A stretch of 64,000 nt of DNA from Mycobacterium sp. IS-1496 (GTDB lineage Bacteria; Actinomycetota; Actinomycetes; Mycobacteriales; Mycobacteriaceae). Below, in pieces: positions 38,993-47,614 of this stretch (positions within the stretch are counted from its first letter, which is position 1; every line of letters starts with the position of its first letter). Position numbers and translations under genes: made by a program. The DNA is taken from the NCBI RefSeq assembly GCF_001499995.1, contig NZ_LQIU01000001.1, positions 248,001 through 312,000 of the forward strand. Reading direction: 5' to 3'. Below the pieces are notes generated by a model, which was not told where the DNA came from, made no database searches, and saw only the letters and a program-made list of their open reading frames with translations.

Positions 38993-40675
38993 GTGGAACT
39001 GATCCTCGTCGTCGTCGGCGCCATCGTGGTCACCGCCATCGCGCACCGCCGTGGGCTGGAGCCCGCCCTCGTCCTCGTGGTCGTCGGGTTCGCGGTGTCC
39101 TTCGCCCCCGATTTCAACGGCGTCGAACTGGAATCCGAGGTGCTGCTGTCGGTGGTGCTGCCCCCGCTGCTGTACTCGGCGGCGCTGAGCTTTTCGTTCC
39201 CGACGTTTCTGCGCAACATCAGGCCGATCCTCGGACTCGGCGTCGGACTGGTGGTGATCACCACGTTCGCGGTGGCGGGGCTGGCGTCGTGGCTGGTGCC
39301 GTCGCTGACGTTCGGGACCGCGCTGATCCTCGGCGCTGTGGTGGCGCCCCCCGACGCGGTGACCGCCGTCGCGGTGGGCCGTCGCCTCGGCCTGCCGAAG
39401 AAGGTGATGGCGATCCTCACCGGTGAGAGCCTGGTCAACGATGCCGCCGCGCTGTCGTTGTTCTCGATCGCGGTGGCCCAGGTGGCGGGCAGCCGGGCGT
39501 TCATCGAGAACCCGGTGCTGCTGTTCTCCTACAGCGCGCTGCTCGGCCCGCTCGTCGGCGCGGCGCTGGGATTCGTCACGCTGTGGATCCGCCGCAGGCT
39601 GGCCAACCCGGGGCTGGAGACGATCCAGGGACTCGTGGTGCCGTTCGCGGCGTTCATCTCCGCCGAGCACCTGCACGCCTCCGGGGTGCTGGCCGTCGTG
39701 GTCGCCGGGTTCGTCGTTGGCCACGGTTCGCTCGACGCCGGTTACCAGACGCGGCTGCAGGAACGCTACGTGTGGAACTCCGTCGACGTGATGCTCGAGG
39801 CGTTCGTGTTCGCCTACATCGGATTACAGCTGCGGTTCGTGCTCGAGGACCTCCATGAGGCGCACGAGTCGCTGGCCGAGGTCGCCGTCGCGTCCGGTGT
39901 CGTGCTGCTGGTGGTGTTGCTGATCCGGCCCGTGTGTGTGTTCGTGATGTTCGGGCGCGGCGTGCTCTCCCGCAAGGTCGAGTCGAAGCTCAGCGTGCCG
40001 AAACCCGAGCGAGGCGGTCGCGGCGCGCTGGGGATACGCCGGCGCGGCGGGCCGCGCCGACTCTCGGGCCTGGTCGATCGGCGGACGCTGACGTGGCAGG
40101 AGAACGTGGTCGTGTCGTGGACCGGGATGCGCGGGGTGGTGACGCTGGCGGCGGCTTCTGGGATTCCGCTGATGACTGTCGACGGCGAGGCCTTCCCCGA
40201 ACGGGCCACGATCCAGGCGATCGCGTTCGTGGTCAGCGTCGGCACACTGTTGCTGCAGGGGTGGACGCTGCCGCCGTTGATCCGTTGGCTGCAACCGTCA
40301 TTCGAGGTGGACAGGCAGTCCGACGAGACCGAGACCCGCAAAGCCGAACAGGTGGTGCACACCGCCGCCGACGAGGTGCTCAACCGTTTCGCCGACGCGC
40401 CGCCGCGCGGATTGGACGAGGAGACGCTGGCCAACATCAGGCAGACCATCGCCCGCCACGCCCAGGATGCCGACGAGATGCCCGACCCTGAATCGCACAC
40501 GCCGCGCGCCGAGGTGTTCTCCCAGCTCTACCGGGATGTGCTGTGCGCCCAACGGACTGCGTTGATCGCCGAACGGGACGCCGGCCGTATCGAGGACGAG
40601 GCGGTGCGCGCCATGCTCGAACGGTTGGACCTGCAGGAGGCCGGTGTCTCGGCCCGGCTGGAGAGCCGGATCTGA
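38993..40675 (+). CDS. CPA1-family Na+(K+)/H+ antiporter
   Basis: A 560-residue protein with about 12 membrane segments up to residue 430. The transport-core motifs are GAVVAPPDAVTAVAVGRRLG near residues 114-133 and LTGESLVNDAAALSLFS near 141-157, which supply the cation-binding Asp residues of NhaP/NHE-type exchangers. The WTGMRGVVTLAAASGIP motif (near 378) is the typical final block. The cytoplasmic tail of about 130 residues is charged and helical (ETRKAEQVVHTAADEVLNRF). It starts with GTG 38993. It is expected to exchange cytosolic sodium or potassium for protons. Confidence 0.9.
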   Translation: MELILVVVGAIVVTAIAHRRGLEPALVLVVVGFAVSFAPDFNGVELESEVLLSVVLPPLLYSAALSFSFPTFLRNIRPILGLGVGLVVITTFAVAGLASWLVPSLTFGTALILGAVVAPPDAVTAVAVGRRLGLPKKVMAILTGESLVNDAAALSLFSIAVAQVAGSRAFIENPVLLFSYSALLGPLVGAALGFVTLWIRRRLANPGLETIQGLVVPFAAFISAEHLHASGVLAVVVAGFVVGHGSLDAGYQTRLQERYVWNSVDVMLEAFVFAYIGLQLRFVLEDLHEAHESLAEVAVASGVVLLVVLLIRPVCVFVMFGRGVLSRKVESKLSVPKPERGGRGALGIRRRGGPRRLSGLVDRRTLTWQENVVVSWTGMRGVVTLAAASGIPLMTVDGEAFPERATIQAIAFVVSVGTLLLQGWTLPPLIRWLQPSFEVDRQSDETETRKAEQVVHTAADEVLNRFADAPPRGLDEETLANIRQTIARHAQDADEMPDPESHTPRAEVFSQLYRDVLCAQRTALIAERDAGRIEDEAVRAMLERLDLQEAGVSARLESRI

Positions 40676-40688
40676 CGGCGGGCGGAGT

Positions 40689-41471
40689 CTAGAAGCCGCC
40701 GAAGTCGCCGCCGCCGAAGTCGCCGCCGCCGAAATCGCCCCAGCCACCGCCGGAGTCGCCGCCGTCCCAACCGCCGGCGTCACCCCCGTCGGACCCGGGA
40801 TCCTGGCCCTGATCGAACCCCTGGTCGTATCCCTGGGCGAAACCCTGCTCGTAACCGCTGCCGTGCATCCCGGAGAACAACGCGTCGAACAGCAGCACCG
40901 ACCCCAGCCCCCAAGCGCCCGCGACCAGCGCCGGTTTCCACCACGGCTCCGAGTACCAGCCGGCAGGTACGGGGCGGCCCGCGACGCGGCCACCGGGGTA
41001 GTAGTTCGGGGTGCGCTGCGACGGGGTCGGCGACGCCTCGATCTCCCGGCCGTCGAACTGCACGCGGCGGTCTTCGGTCACCGCACCCGCCGACCGCTGA
41101 CCCGCCAGTGTCTCGAGTTCGGGGCCCGGGTCCATACCCATGGCGATGCGCGCCGCGCGCACGTAATACAGCCCCTCGACCGCGCTCTCCTTCGCCAGCT
41201 CCGCCTGTCTGGCCGAGGTCGCCTGGTCGATCTGCGACGCGGCGGCGGTGTAGCGCTCCGACGCGTCGGCCAGCGCCTGCTTCGACGCCTCGTCGGTCCC
41301 GGTGAGGTTGAGCACCTGGCCGCCGAGCCGTTCGATCACCCGCCGGGCGTCGGCCTTCGCGTCGGCCAGCGACTCGGCGGTGCGCCGGCCCGACGCCTTC
41401 GAGGAGCTGTAGACCGCCAGCGCGAGCGCGGCGACGACCACGATGATCAGGACGAGCAGGACGCCGTTCAT
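40689..41471 (-). CDS. DUF1542-like membrane protein with Gly/Asp/Gln-rich tail
   Basis: A 260-residue protein. Residues 1-22 are a membrane anchor (VLLVLIIVVVAALALAVYSS). Residues 28-110 are a helical, probably coiled-coil region (SLADAKADARRVIERLGGQV), which resembles mycobacterial DUF1542 proteins. A second hydrophobic stretch lies near 178-195 (PALVAGAWGLGSVLLFDALF). The C-terminus is low complexity: repeats of GFxQGYDQGFDQG, then GGGDFGG repeats, ending FGGF. Its function is unknown. It is convergent with the antiporter gene, with 13 bases between stops. Confidence 0.8.
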   Translation of the reverse strand: MNGVLLVLIIVVVAALALAVYSSSKASGRRTAESLADAKADARRVIERLGGQVLNLTGTDEASKQALADASERYTAAASQIDQATSARQAELAKESAVEGLYYVRAARIAMGMDPGPELETLAGQRSAGAVTEDRRVQFDGREIEASPTPSQRTPNYYPGGRVAGRPVPAGWYSEPWWKPALVAGAWGLGSVLLFDALFSGMHGSGYEQGFAQGYDQGFDQGQDPGSDGGDAGGWDGGDSGGGWGDFGGGDFGGGDFGGF

Positions 41472-41517
41472 GCGTCCAGCCTACCGACGCGACCTCCCCG
41501 TTCGCGGTGCGCGAAAA

Positions 41518-42711
41518 TCAGCGGATCCACACACCGAGCGCGCGGTAGATCTCGTCGGACAGCGCGACGGTGCGGGGATCGGCATTGCACTTCGTGGCGT
41601 CGAAGCGGTTCATCACGTACGCGTAGCCGATGCGGTGCTCCAGATCGGCGAAGGCGAACGAACCACCCGAACCGCCGTGGCCGAACGCGCGCCGGTTGGG
41701 GCCGGCGACGCCGCGCTGGTTGAGCATGTAGCCCAGACCCCAGCCGTGGTCGGCCACCCGCGGGCCGAGCACCACGTCGGTGTCGAATCCGCCCTGACAG
41801 ACCCGCGCCCTGTCCATGTGCTCACGGGAGAGCAGCTTCTCCTGCGCGAGCGCGTTGTAGAACGTGGCCATGCCCAGTGCCGAGACGTGGGCGTTGGTCG
41901 CGGGGAACTCCGCTTCGCGCCACACCTCGAGCGCATTCGAACCGAGCTCGTCGTCGGGCACGAACCCCATCGCGACCGCGAGCCCGGCCATCGGGTGCTC
42001 GGCCAGCGAGCGTGGATGCCCCGGCGCCGCACCCGCGGCCAGCACGTCGCGGATGTGGGGTTTGTCGATCATCTCGGCGCAGCGGTGGTGTTCGGTCGCC
42101 GGCAGGCCGATGTGAACGTCGGCGCCGAGCGGTTCGGCGACCTCGGTGCGCAGGTACTGCCCGATGGTGCGGCCGGTCACCCGGCGCACCACCTCGCCGA
42201 GGATGAACCCGAACGTCACCATGTGGTAGCCCTGCGCGGTGCCGGGCGGCCACCACGGTTCGGCGGCCGCGATGTGCGCGCACACCGCATCCCAGTCGGC
42301 CGCCTCCGACCAGTGCAACCGGGTGCGCGGTCCGATCACGCCGGAGCGGTGTGCCAAGACCATCGCCGTCGTGACGTCCTGCTTGCCGGCCTGCCCGAAC
42401 TCCGGCCAGTACCGGGTAACGGGGGCGTACAGGTCGATCTCCCCGCGGTCGGCCAGCAGGTGCACGCAGGTGCTGGTGAGGCCCTTCGAACCGGAGAAGA
42501 CGCTGGCGAGGGTGTCCCGTCGCCACGGCCGCGCGCCGGGCTCGTCGGCCGAACCGCCCCACAGGTCGACGACCAGATCACCGTCGACCCAGACAGCGAC
42601 GGCGGCGCCGATCTCCTCGCGATCGGTGAAGTTGCGGGCGAAAGCCTCTCGGACCCCGGTGAACTCGTCGGCACAGGAACCCGATATCAGCGGTGCCGTC
42701 GAGCAGCCCAA
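41518..42711 (-). CDS. lipP: Serine beta-lactamase-fold esterase/hydrolase (LipP-like)
   Basis: A 397-residue member of the class C beta-lactamase/EstB esterase group. The nucleophile motif SxxK is FSGSKGLTS near residue 77, the Tyr motif is in AQGYHMVTFGFILGEVV near 160, and HGGSGGS near the end is the third box (KTG equivalent). No signal peptide, so intracellular or envelope-attached. TTG 42711 was chosen because a perfect AGGAGGAG ends four bases upstream, and the resulting length is close to M. tuberculosis LipP (Rv2463). A longer frame to 42810 lacks a ribosome site. It follows nei1 as in M. tuberculosis, apart from two inserted genes. Confidence 0.85.
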   Translation of the reverse strand: MGCSTAPLISGSCADEFTGVREAFARNFTDREEIGAAVAVWVDGDLVVDLWGGSADEPGARPWRRDTLASVFSGSKGLTSTCVHLLADRGEIDLYAPVTRYWPEFGQAGKQDVTTAMVLAHRSGVIGPRTRLHWSEAADWDAVCAHIAAAEPWWPPGTAQGYHMVTFGFILGEVVRRVTGRTIGQYLRTEVAEPLGADVHIGLPATEHHRCAEMIDKPHIRDVLAAGAAPGHPRSLAEHPMAGLAVAMGFVPDDELGSNALEVWREAEFPATNAHVSALGMATFYNALAQEKLLSREHMDRARVCQGGFDTDVVLGPRVADHGWGLGYMLNQRGVAGPNRRAFGHGGSGGSFAFADLEHRIGYAYVMNRFDATKCNADPRTVALSDEIYRALGVWIR

Positions 42712-42891
42712 TACTCCTCCTGCGGATCGGCGTGGCCGTGAAAAGCCTAACGAGGGACCCACTTCGAGTGCCACCGCACGCCGATCACGGTCCGGGGGAG
42801 GTTCGGTCACAGCACCTTAATGTGCGTGCAATTGGCGGGCCACAAACCTCGTCCTAACTGGTAGCACCACTGCAGCCCAGGAGGACTCCCC

Positions 42892-45060
42892 GTGAAGGAA
42901 CTCACCATCGTCCGCGGCGCCTGCCCGCACGACTGCCCCGACACGTGCGCGATGCTCTATCACGTCGAGGACGGGAAACTCGTTGACGTGACGGGAGATC
43001 CGGACCACCCGATGACCAGGGGCGGTCTGTGCGTCAAGGTCAAGAACTTCCACGAACACCACTACCAGCCGGACCGTCTGCTGTACCCGATGCGCCGGGT
43101 GGGGCCGAAGGGTTCGGGTGCGTTCGAACGGATCTCCTGGGACGAGGCGCTCGCGGAGATCAAACAGCGCTGGACGGCGATCATCGACGAGTACGGCAGC
43201 CAGGCGATCATGCCGCACGCCTACCTCGGCCACCAGGGCGTGCTGAACGGCCTCACCTCGGGTGACGCGTTCTTCAACCGGCTCGGGTCGACGGTGGCGG
43301 AGAAGACGTACTGCGAGTCCGGATCGTCGACCGCATGGCACATGACCGTCGGCGGGTCGGGTGGTCTCGACGTCGAGTCGATGGCGCATTCGAAGTACAT
43401 CATCGTCTGGGGCATGAACATGACCAGCACGAACCTGCACGGGTGGCCGTTCCTGCTGGAGGCGCGCAAGAACAACGGCGCCAAGATCGTCGTCATCGAC
43501 CCGGTGCGCAATCGCACTGCCCGACAGGCTGATTGGCACATCCGCATCCGGCCCGGCACCGACGGCGCCCTCGCGATGGGCATGATCCACGAGATCATCG
43601 CCCAAGGGCTGACCGACACCGACTACATCGAGCGCCACACCGTCGGATTCGACGATCTCGCCGCGCGAGCGGCGCAGTACCCACCGGAACGTGTCGAGGA
43701 GATCACCGGGATCCCCGCTGACGACGTGCGCACCCTGGCCCGCGAATACGCGACGAGCCAGCCCGCGGCGATCCGGCAGGGCGTGGCGCTGGAACGCAGC
43801 CGCGGTGGGGGACAGGCGATCCGCGCCATCACCTGCCTGCCCGCACTGGTGGGCGCCTGGCGCCACGTCGGTGGCGGCACGATGGAGATGCCGATCTGGG
43901 AGTTCCCGACCCGTTTCGACAAGATCTGCATGCCGGAGTGGATCCCCGAAGGCACCCGGGTGGTCAACGAGCTCGACCTCGGCATGGCGCTGACCGGTGA
44001 ACTCGGACTCGATCCGCCCATCAAATCGCTGTTCGTCTACAACTCGAATCCGGTGTCACAGGGCCCGGCGCAGGAGAAGACGATGCGCGGGTTGATGCGC
44101 GACGACCTGTTCACCGTCGTCAGCGAGCACTTCATCACCGACACCGCTAAATACGCCGACCTCGTCCTGCCTGCGACCATGCAGGCCGAACAGCTCGACA
44201 TCATGGTGACCTGGGGGCACCTGTACATCTCGCTGAACCAACCGGCGATCGCGCCGCCGGGCGAAGCCATCCCCAACGTCGAACTGTTCCGGCGCCTCGC
44301 CCGCACCATGGAGTTCGACGAGGAGTCGATGGCCTACTGGAACCGCACCGACCGCGAGATGCTCATCGACTTCCATGACTGGGAAGCCCCGGCGCTGCAG
44401 GGCATCACGTACGAGAAACTCGAAGAGCGCGGTTGGATGCGGCTCGACGTCGGCACCCCGGACACCCGTGCCCCGCACGCCGAGGGTAACTTCCCCACGC
44501 CGTCGGGTAAGTGCGAGTTCAAGAGCAGCCTGGCCGAGGGCGGCAACTTCGTGGTCCCGGTGTGGCGGTCGATGTACGAGGCGATGCAGCCCGGCGGATA
44601 CGTGGACCCGGTGCCTGACTACGTGCCGCCTTTTGAGTCACCGCAGTCCAATCCCGAACTGGCGCAGAGGTTTCCGTTGAGCATCATCTCGCCGAAACCG
44701 CACGCCTTCCTCAACAGTCAGTACGGCAACGCGCCGGACAAGCAACGCGTCCAGGGCGGCCAGCGGGTGTTCATCCACCCCGACGATGCCGCTGCCCGCG
44801 GTATCGCCGAAGGGGAGATGGTGCGGGTGTTCAACGACCGCGGGTCCTTCGTGGGACCGGCCGCCCACGAGCCGGACCTGATGCCGGGTCTGGTGATGGC
44901 CAACGTCGGACACTGGCAGGGCGCGGCCCCGGGCACGGGGTCACAGACGACGGTCAACGCGATCACCGCCGACCGGCACTGCGGGCTGGGCAACGCGGGC
45001 GTGTACGGCGACAACCTGGTGGAGGTGCAGAAGGTCGCGGATCAGGCCGTCGCCAGCTGA
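42892..45060 (+). CDS. Molybdopterin-dependent oxidoreductase (BisC/FdhA-like)
   Basis: A 722-residue member of the DMSO-reductase superfamily. The N-terminal 4Fe-4S cluster is bound by CPHDCPDTC and the Cys in RGGLCVK (residues about 10-50). The molybdopterin domain follows (YCESGSSTAWHMT near 142, where the first Cys or a Ser may ligate Mo; VWGMNMTSTNLHGWP; IVVIDPVRNRTARQ). The C-terminal Moco-binding barrel includes PKPHAFLNSQYGN and GEMVRVFNDRGSF. No Tat signal, so cytosolic. There is no electron-transfer subunit next door. The substrate is unknown. GTG 42892 has AGGAGGAC seven bases upstream. Confidence 0.88.
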   Translation: MKELTIVRGACPHDCPDTCAMLYHVEDGKLVDVTGDPDHPMTRGGLCVKVKNFHEHHYQPDRLLYPMRRVGPKGSGAFERISWDEALAEIKQRWTAIIDEYGSQAIMPHAYLGHQGVLNGLTSGDAFFNRLGSTVAEKTYCESGSSTAWHMTVGGSGGLDVESMAHSKYIIVWGMNMTSTNLHGWPFLLEARKNNGAKIVVIDPVRNRTARQADWHIRIRPGTDGALAMGMIHEIIAQGLTDTDYIERHTVGFDDLAARAAQYPPERVEEITGIPADDVRTLAREYATSQPAAIRQGVALERSRGGGQAIRAITCLPALVGAWRHVGGGTMEMPIWEFPTRFDKICMPEWIPEGTRVVNELDLGMALTGELGLDPPIKSLFVYNSNPVSQGPAQEKTMRGLMRDDLFTVVSEHFITDTAKYADLVLPATMQAEQLDIMVTWGHLYISLNQPAIAPPGEAIPNVELFRRLARTMEFDEESMAYWNRTDREMLIDFHDWEAPALQGITYEKLEERGWMRLDVGTPDTRAPHAEGNFPTPSGKCEFKSSLAEGGNFVVPVWRSMYEAMQPGGYVDPVPDYVPPFESPQSNPELAQRFPLSIISPKPHAFLNSQYGNAPDKQRVQGGQRVFIHPDDAAARGIAEGEMVRVFNDRGSFVGPAAHEPDLMPGLVMANVGHWQGAAPGTGSQTTVNAITADRHCGLGNAGVYGDNLVEVQKVADQAVAS

Positions 45061-45162
45061 CGCTCGCGGTTCGTCTGACCGTTCGGCGGATTCCGGATCG
45101 GGGACCGGGGAGCGGCGTAGTGTGCGGCTCACGAGGTTCGCCGGTCTGCGAGGAGGCGGAGC

Positions 45163-45381
45163 ATGGTTGGACGGGTCCTGGGCGCGATACTGTTCGCCGG
45201 CGGTGCGATCGGCGCCGCCGTCTGGTTGTGGGTGAAGCGCAGACAGCTGGCGGTCGCGGCGGCCAAAGCGGTCCCGGGACAGGCGACCGCGGCGGCGACC
45301 GACCAGACGTCGAAAGTGGCCGGTGCGGTCCCGGGTCAGGTCGACGCGGTGCGACGGCAGGAGCCGCCGTCGGTGCTGTAG
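45163..45381 (+). CDS. Small single-span membrane protein, unknown function
   Basis: A 72-residue protein with an excellent ribosome site (GAGGAGGCGG before ATG 45163). Residues 4-24 form a membrane helix (RVLGAILFAGGAIGAAVWLW), followed by KRRQLAVAAAKAV and a short Ala/Gly tail with a repeated AVPGQ motif (residues about 36-40 and 55-59). The positive residues after the helix suggest an outside-to-inside orientation with the tail in the cytosol. I do not recognise the family. It stands alone, convergent with the BcsB-like gene 12 bases away. Confidence 0.65.
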   Translation: MVGRVLGAILFAGGAIGAAVWLWVKRRQLAVAAAKAVPGQATAAATDQTSKVAGAVPGQVDAVRRQEPPSVL

Positions 45382-45393
45382 CCGTCCCGGTGG

Positions 45394-47355
45394 CTAGGTA
45401 GCCGCTGCGCGGCGCCGGCGTCGCCACAGCAGTGCGGCGCCGACCACCAGTGCGGCGAGCGCGGCGGCACCCACCCCGATCGCCACCCAGACCGCCGAGT
45501 CGTCCGACTCCTCGGTGGGGGCCGCCGCGACGTCTCCGGCTCCGATGGACAGGTTGGTCACACTGCCCGCCGCGCCGGCGGCCAGCACGTCGCCGTCGAG
45601 GCTCGACCAGCCGTCCGGCAGCTGATCGACGTAGCCGAAGAGCGGTTCGACCAGTGTCCAGGCCCCGCTGGTGGTGACGAGCACGACGGAACGGTTGCGG
45701 GCCCCGTCGGCGAAGGCCTGGATCGAGCCGAGCCCCCGGTTGATGTCGGCCCGCAACTCGTCGCGCAGGCCGATCTGTACCTCACCGCTCTGCCCGCCGA
45801 CCGGCGGGCGCAGCGACGTCTGGTCGATCGTGGCGGCGTTGGCCACGATCAACGCGCCGATCCCGGCGTCGGCCGCGGCCTTGACGTCGACCACTCGCGG
45901 CGTGAGTTCCGTATCGGTCAGCCGTGCGATGTCGGCGATCACCCGGGTCGCGTAGTGCAGTTGATTCGGGTTGCTGCCGTCGAGCGCCACTAGGAACTCG
46001 GGGCTGAACTCCGACGGCACCGCGCCGAACCCGCCGAGCGGCGGGCCGCCCCGCCGCATCGTCAAGGTCGAGCGGGGGTCCAGCTGGAAGGTCAGCGGTG
46101 CGATGGTCGGCGAGCACAGCTGACGCGGGCTGAACGTCAGATCGAACTCCAGATTGATTCTCTGGCCGAGGAATTCACCGGGCACATCGAAGACGGCGTC
46201 GACGCGGCCGCGCTCGCCCAACGGCACGGTGTGCACGGCCTCGCCGTTCACCCGGACCATCAGCGATGCCGAATCCATCGGTTGCACCGGGGTGTGGGTG
46301 GCGAGCAGGTGTACCCGCAGACCCTCGACACGCCCGCTGCCCAGTGCGGCCCGGTCGACACCCACCGCCATCGTCGACGTCCGCAACACCGAGCTCTCTG
46401 CGGCCATGTCGAGGTCGCCGAAACTGACCTCGTCGACGCGGGGACCACCGCCGGACCCCGCCTTGTCGATGCGGACCTCGGGGACCTGGGCCAGCGACTG
46501 CACCTGGTTGGCGATCAGCGACGCCTGCGCGGTGAGTTGGTCGCCGCGTCCGTTCACCTTCAGATGGACGTCGGCGGTGTCCGGGTCGACCACGTTGAGG
46601 GCGGCGTCGCCGCTCTCGACGACGACGGCACGGGTGAACTGCGGCGCGGCAGGCGGTGTCGCGCCGCGAGGTTGTTTGACCACCGTGATCACCGGCGACT
46701 GCGGCCGATACATCCGCGCCACCGCCGAAGCGAGCGTGAGGACCGCCTGCTCCTCGGCGTCGTCGGCGTCGATCGGTGTGTAGATCGTCAGCCGTTGCAG
46801 CACAGGCGGAAAGAACGTGGCGACCGTGGTGGGCGCGGGCTCGATGCCCGCGTACACCGTGGCGAGATCGCTGAGCCGAACCCGTTCGCCGAGGCCGCAG
46901 CGGTCGCCGACCGGCAGCGCGGCCTCTCGCACGGTGAACGACAGGCCGAGCTGCGCGGTGTTCACCCGCGCCGCGGAGATGTCGACGTCGAACGGAACCA
47001 CCGCTTGGTCCGGCGCCACGGCGGGCAGATTCACCGTGGCCAGGAATTTGCCTGTGCTGTCGGTGATCTCGACGAATCCGGCGCCGAAATCCACCGGCGC
47101 GTGGATCAGTCCACGCAGCCGGACGGCTCCGAACCCGGTGGGGACCGGCACGGAGAAGTCCTGATTGGTGTCGGCGCCGACCAGCGTGATGTCACCGGGC
47201 AGGCCCAGTGTCCGCCACGGCAGCGTCACCTCGGGACCGGCGGCCGGATCGGCGTTGAGGGGCGCGGCGTGGGCCGCGGCAGGAGCGCCCAGCGCCGTCA
47301 CCATCAACACCGACGACACCAGGCCGACGACCCGGCGGATGAACCCAACAGACAC
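45394..47355 (-). CDS. BcsB-like exported membrane protein of a polysaccharide locus
   Basis: A 653-residue protein with an N-terminal signal (VVGLVSSVLMVTALGAPAAA, cut near residue 30) and a C-terminal membrane anchor (VAIGVGAAALAALVVGAALL, then RRRRRAAAT). The periplasmic part has the BcsB layout of repeated jelly-roll carbohydrate-binding domains alternating with flavodoxin-like domains (PWRTLGLPGDITLVGADTNQ, LMVRVNGEAVHTVPLGERGR, INLEFDLTFSPRQLCSP). In cellulose systems BcsB guides the glucan from BcsA through the envelope. No BcsA-like synthase is in this window. It starts with GTG with GGAGCAG upstream, divergent from the Wzz-like gene. Confidence 0.8.
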   Translation of the reverse strand: MSVGFIRRVVGLVSSVLMVTALGAPAAAHAAPLNADPAAGPEVTLPWRTLGLPGDITLVGADTNQDFSVPVPTGFGAVRLRGLIHAPVDFGAGFVEITDSTGKFLATVNLPAVAPDQAVVPFDVDISAARVNTAQLGLSFTVREAALPVGDRCGLGERVRLSDLATVYAGIEPAPTTVATFFPPVLQRLTIYTPIDADDAEEQAVLTLASAVARMYRPQSPVITVVKQPRGATPPAAPQFTRAVVVESGDAALNVVDPDTADVHLKVNGRGDQLTAQASLIANQVQSLAQVPEVRIDKAGSGGGPRVDEVSFGDLDMAAESSVLRTSTMAVGVDRAALGSGRVEGLRVHLLATHTPVQPMDSASLMVRVNGEAVHTVPLGERGRVDAVFDVPGEFLGQRINLEFDLTFSPRQLCSPTIAPLTFQLDPRSTLTMRRGGPPLGGFGAVPSEFSPEFLVALDGSNPNQLHYATRVIADIARLTDTELTPRVVDVKAAADAGIGALIVANAATIDQTSLRPPVGGQSGEVQIGLRDELRADINRGLGSIQAFADGARNRSVVLVTTSGAWTLVEPLFGYVDQLPDGWSSLDGDVLAAGAAGSVTNLSIGAGDVAAAPTEESDDSAVWVAIGVGAAALAALVVGAALLWRRRRRAAAT

Positions 47356-47614
47356 CGCTGCTCCAGTCTCGAGTCAGTGGGCTTTCTCGAATCACCCCTG
47401 GGCGCCGGAGGTTACCGGCAAACCATCTTCGCAAAAAGTCGACGCGCCGCCCAGTCCGTTCTACCGCACCGTGTTTACTGGTCCTCCACCGATACCTGTG
47501 TCGGGCCCGGCGAAGTGATCTGGGCCATTACGATATTGGTCGCATCGAGGGTCAGGACGGAGTGCCGCACAGTTGTCTGTCAATGGGTCGAGAGTTCCGG
47601 CGCCCGCGATCGCG
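47356..47614. other. Divergent intergenic region of the glycan locus
   Basis: The 259 bases between the BcsB-like and Wzz-like genes are less GC-rich than their surroundings (for example TTCGCAAAAAG near 47430 and ATTACGATATTGG near 47527). Promoters for both directions must lie here, but I cannot assign one with confidence, and I see no gene or clear repeat. Confidence 0.5.

Noticed and set aside
42712-42891. GCAC-CTTAAT-GTGC inverted repeat in the lipP/molybdopterin gene gap as an FNR/CRP site
   Set aside because: The half-sites are only four bases and do not match TGTGA-N6-TCACA or FNR boxes; too weak to report.
45383-45410. Stem-loop between the small membrane protein and the BcsB-like gene as a bidirectional terminator
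   Set aside because: The GGCTA/TAGCC stem is short with a two-base loop and includes the BcsB-like stop codon; support is too weak.
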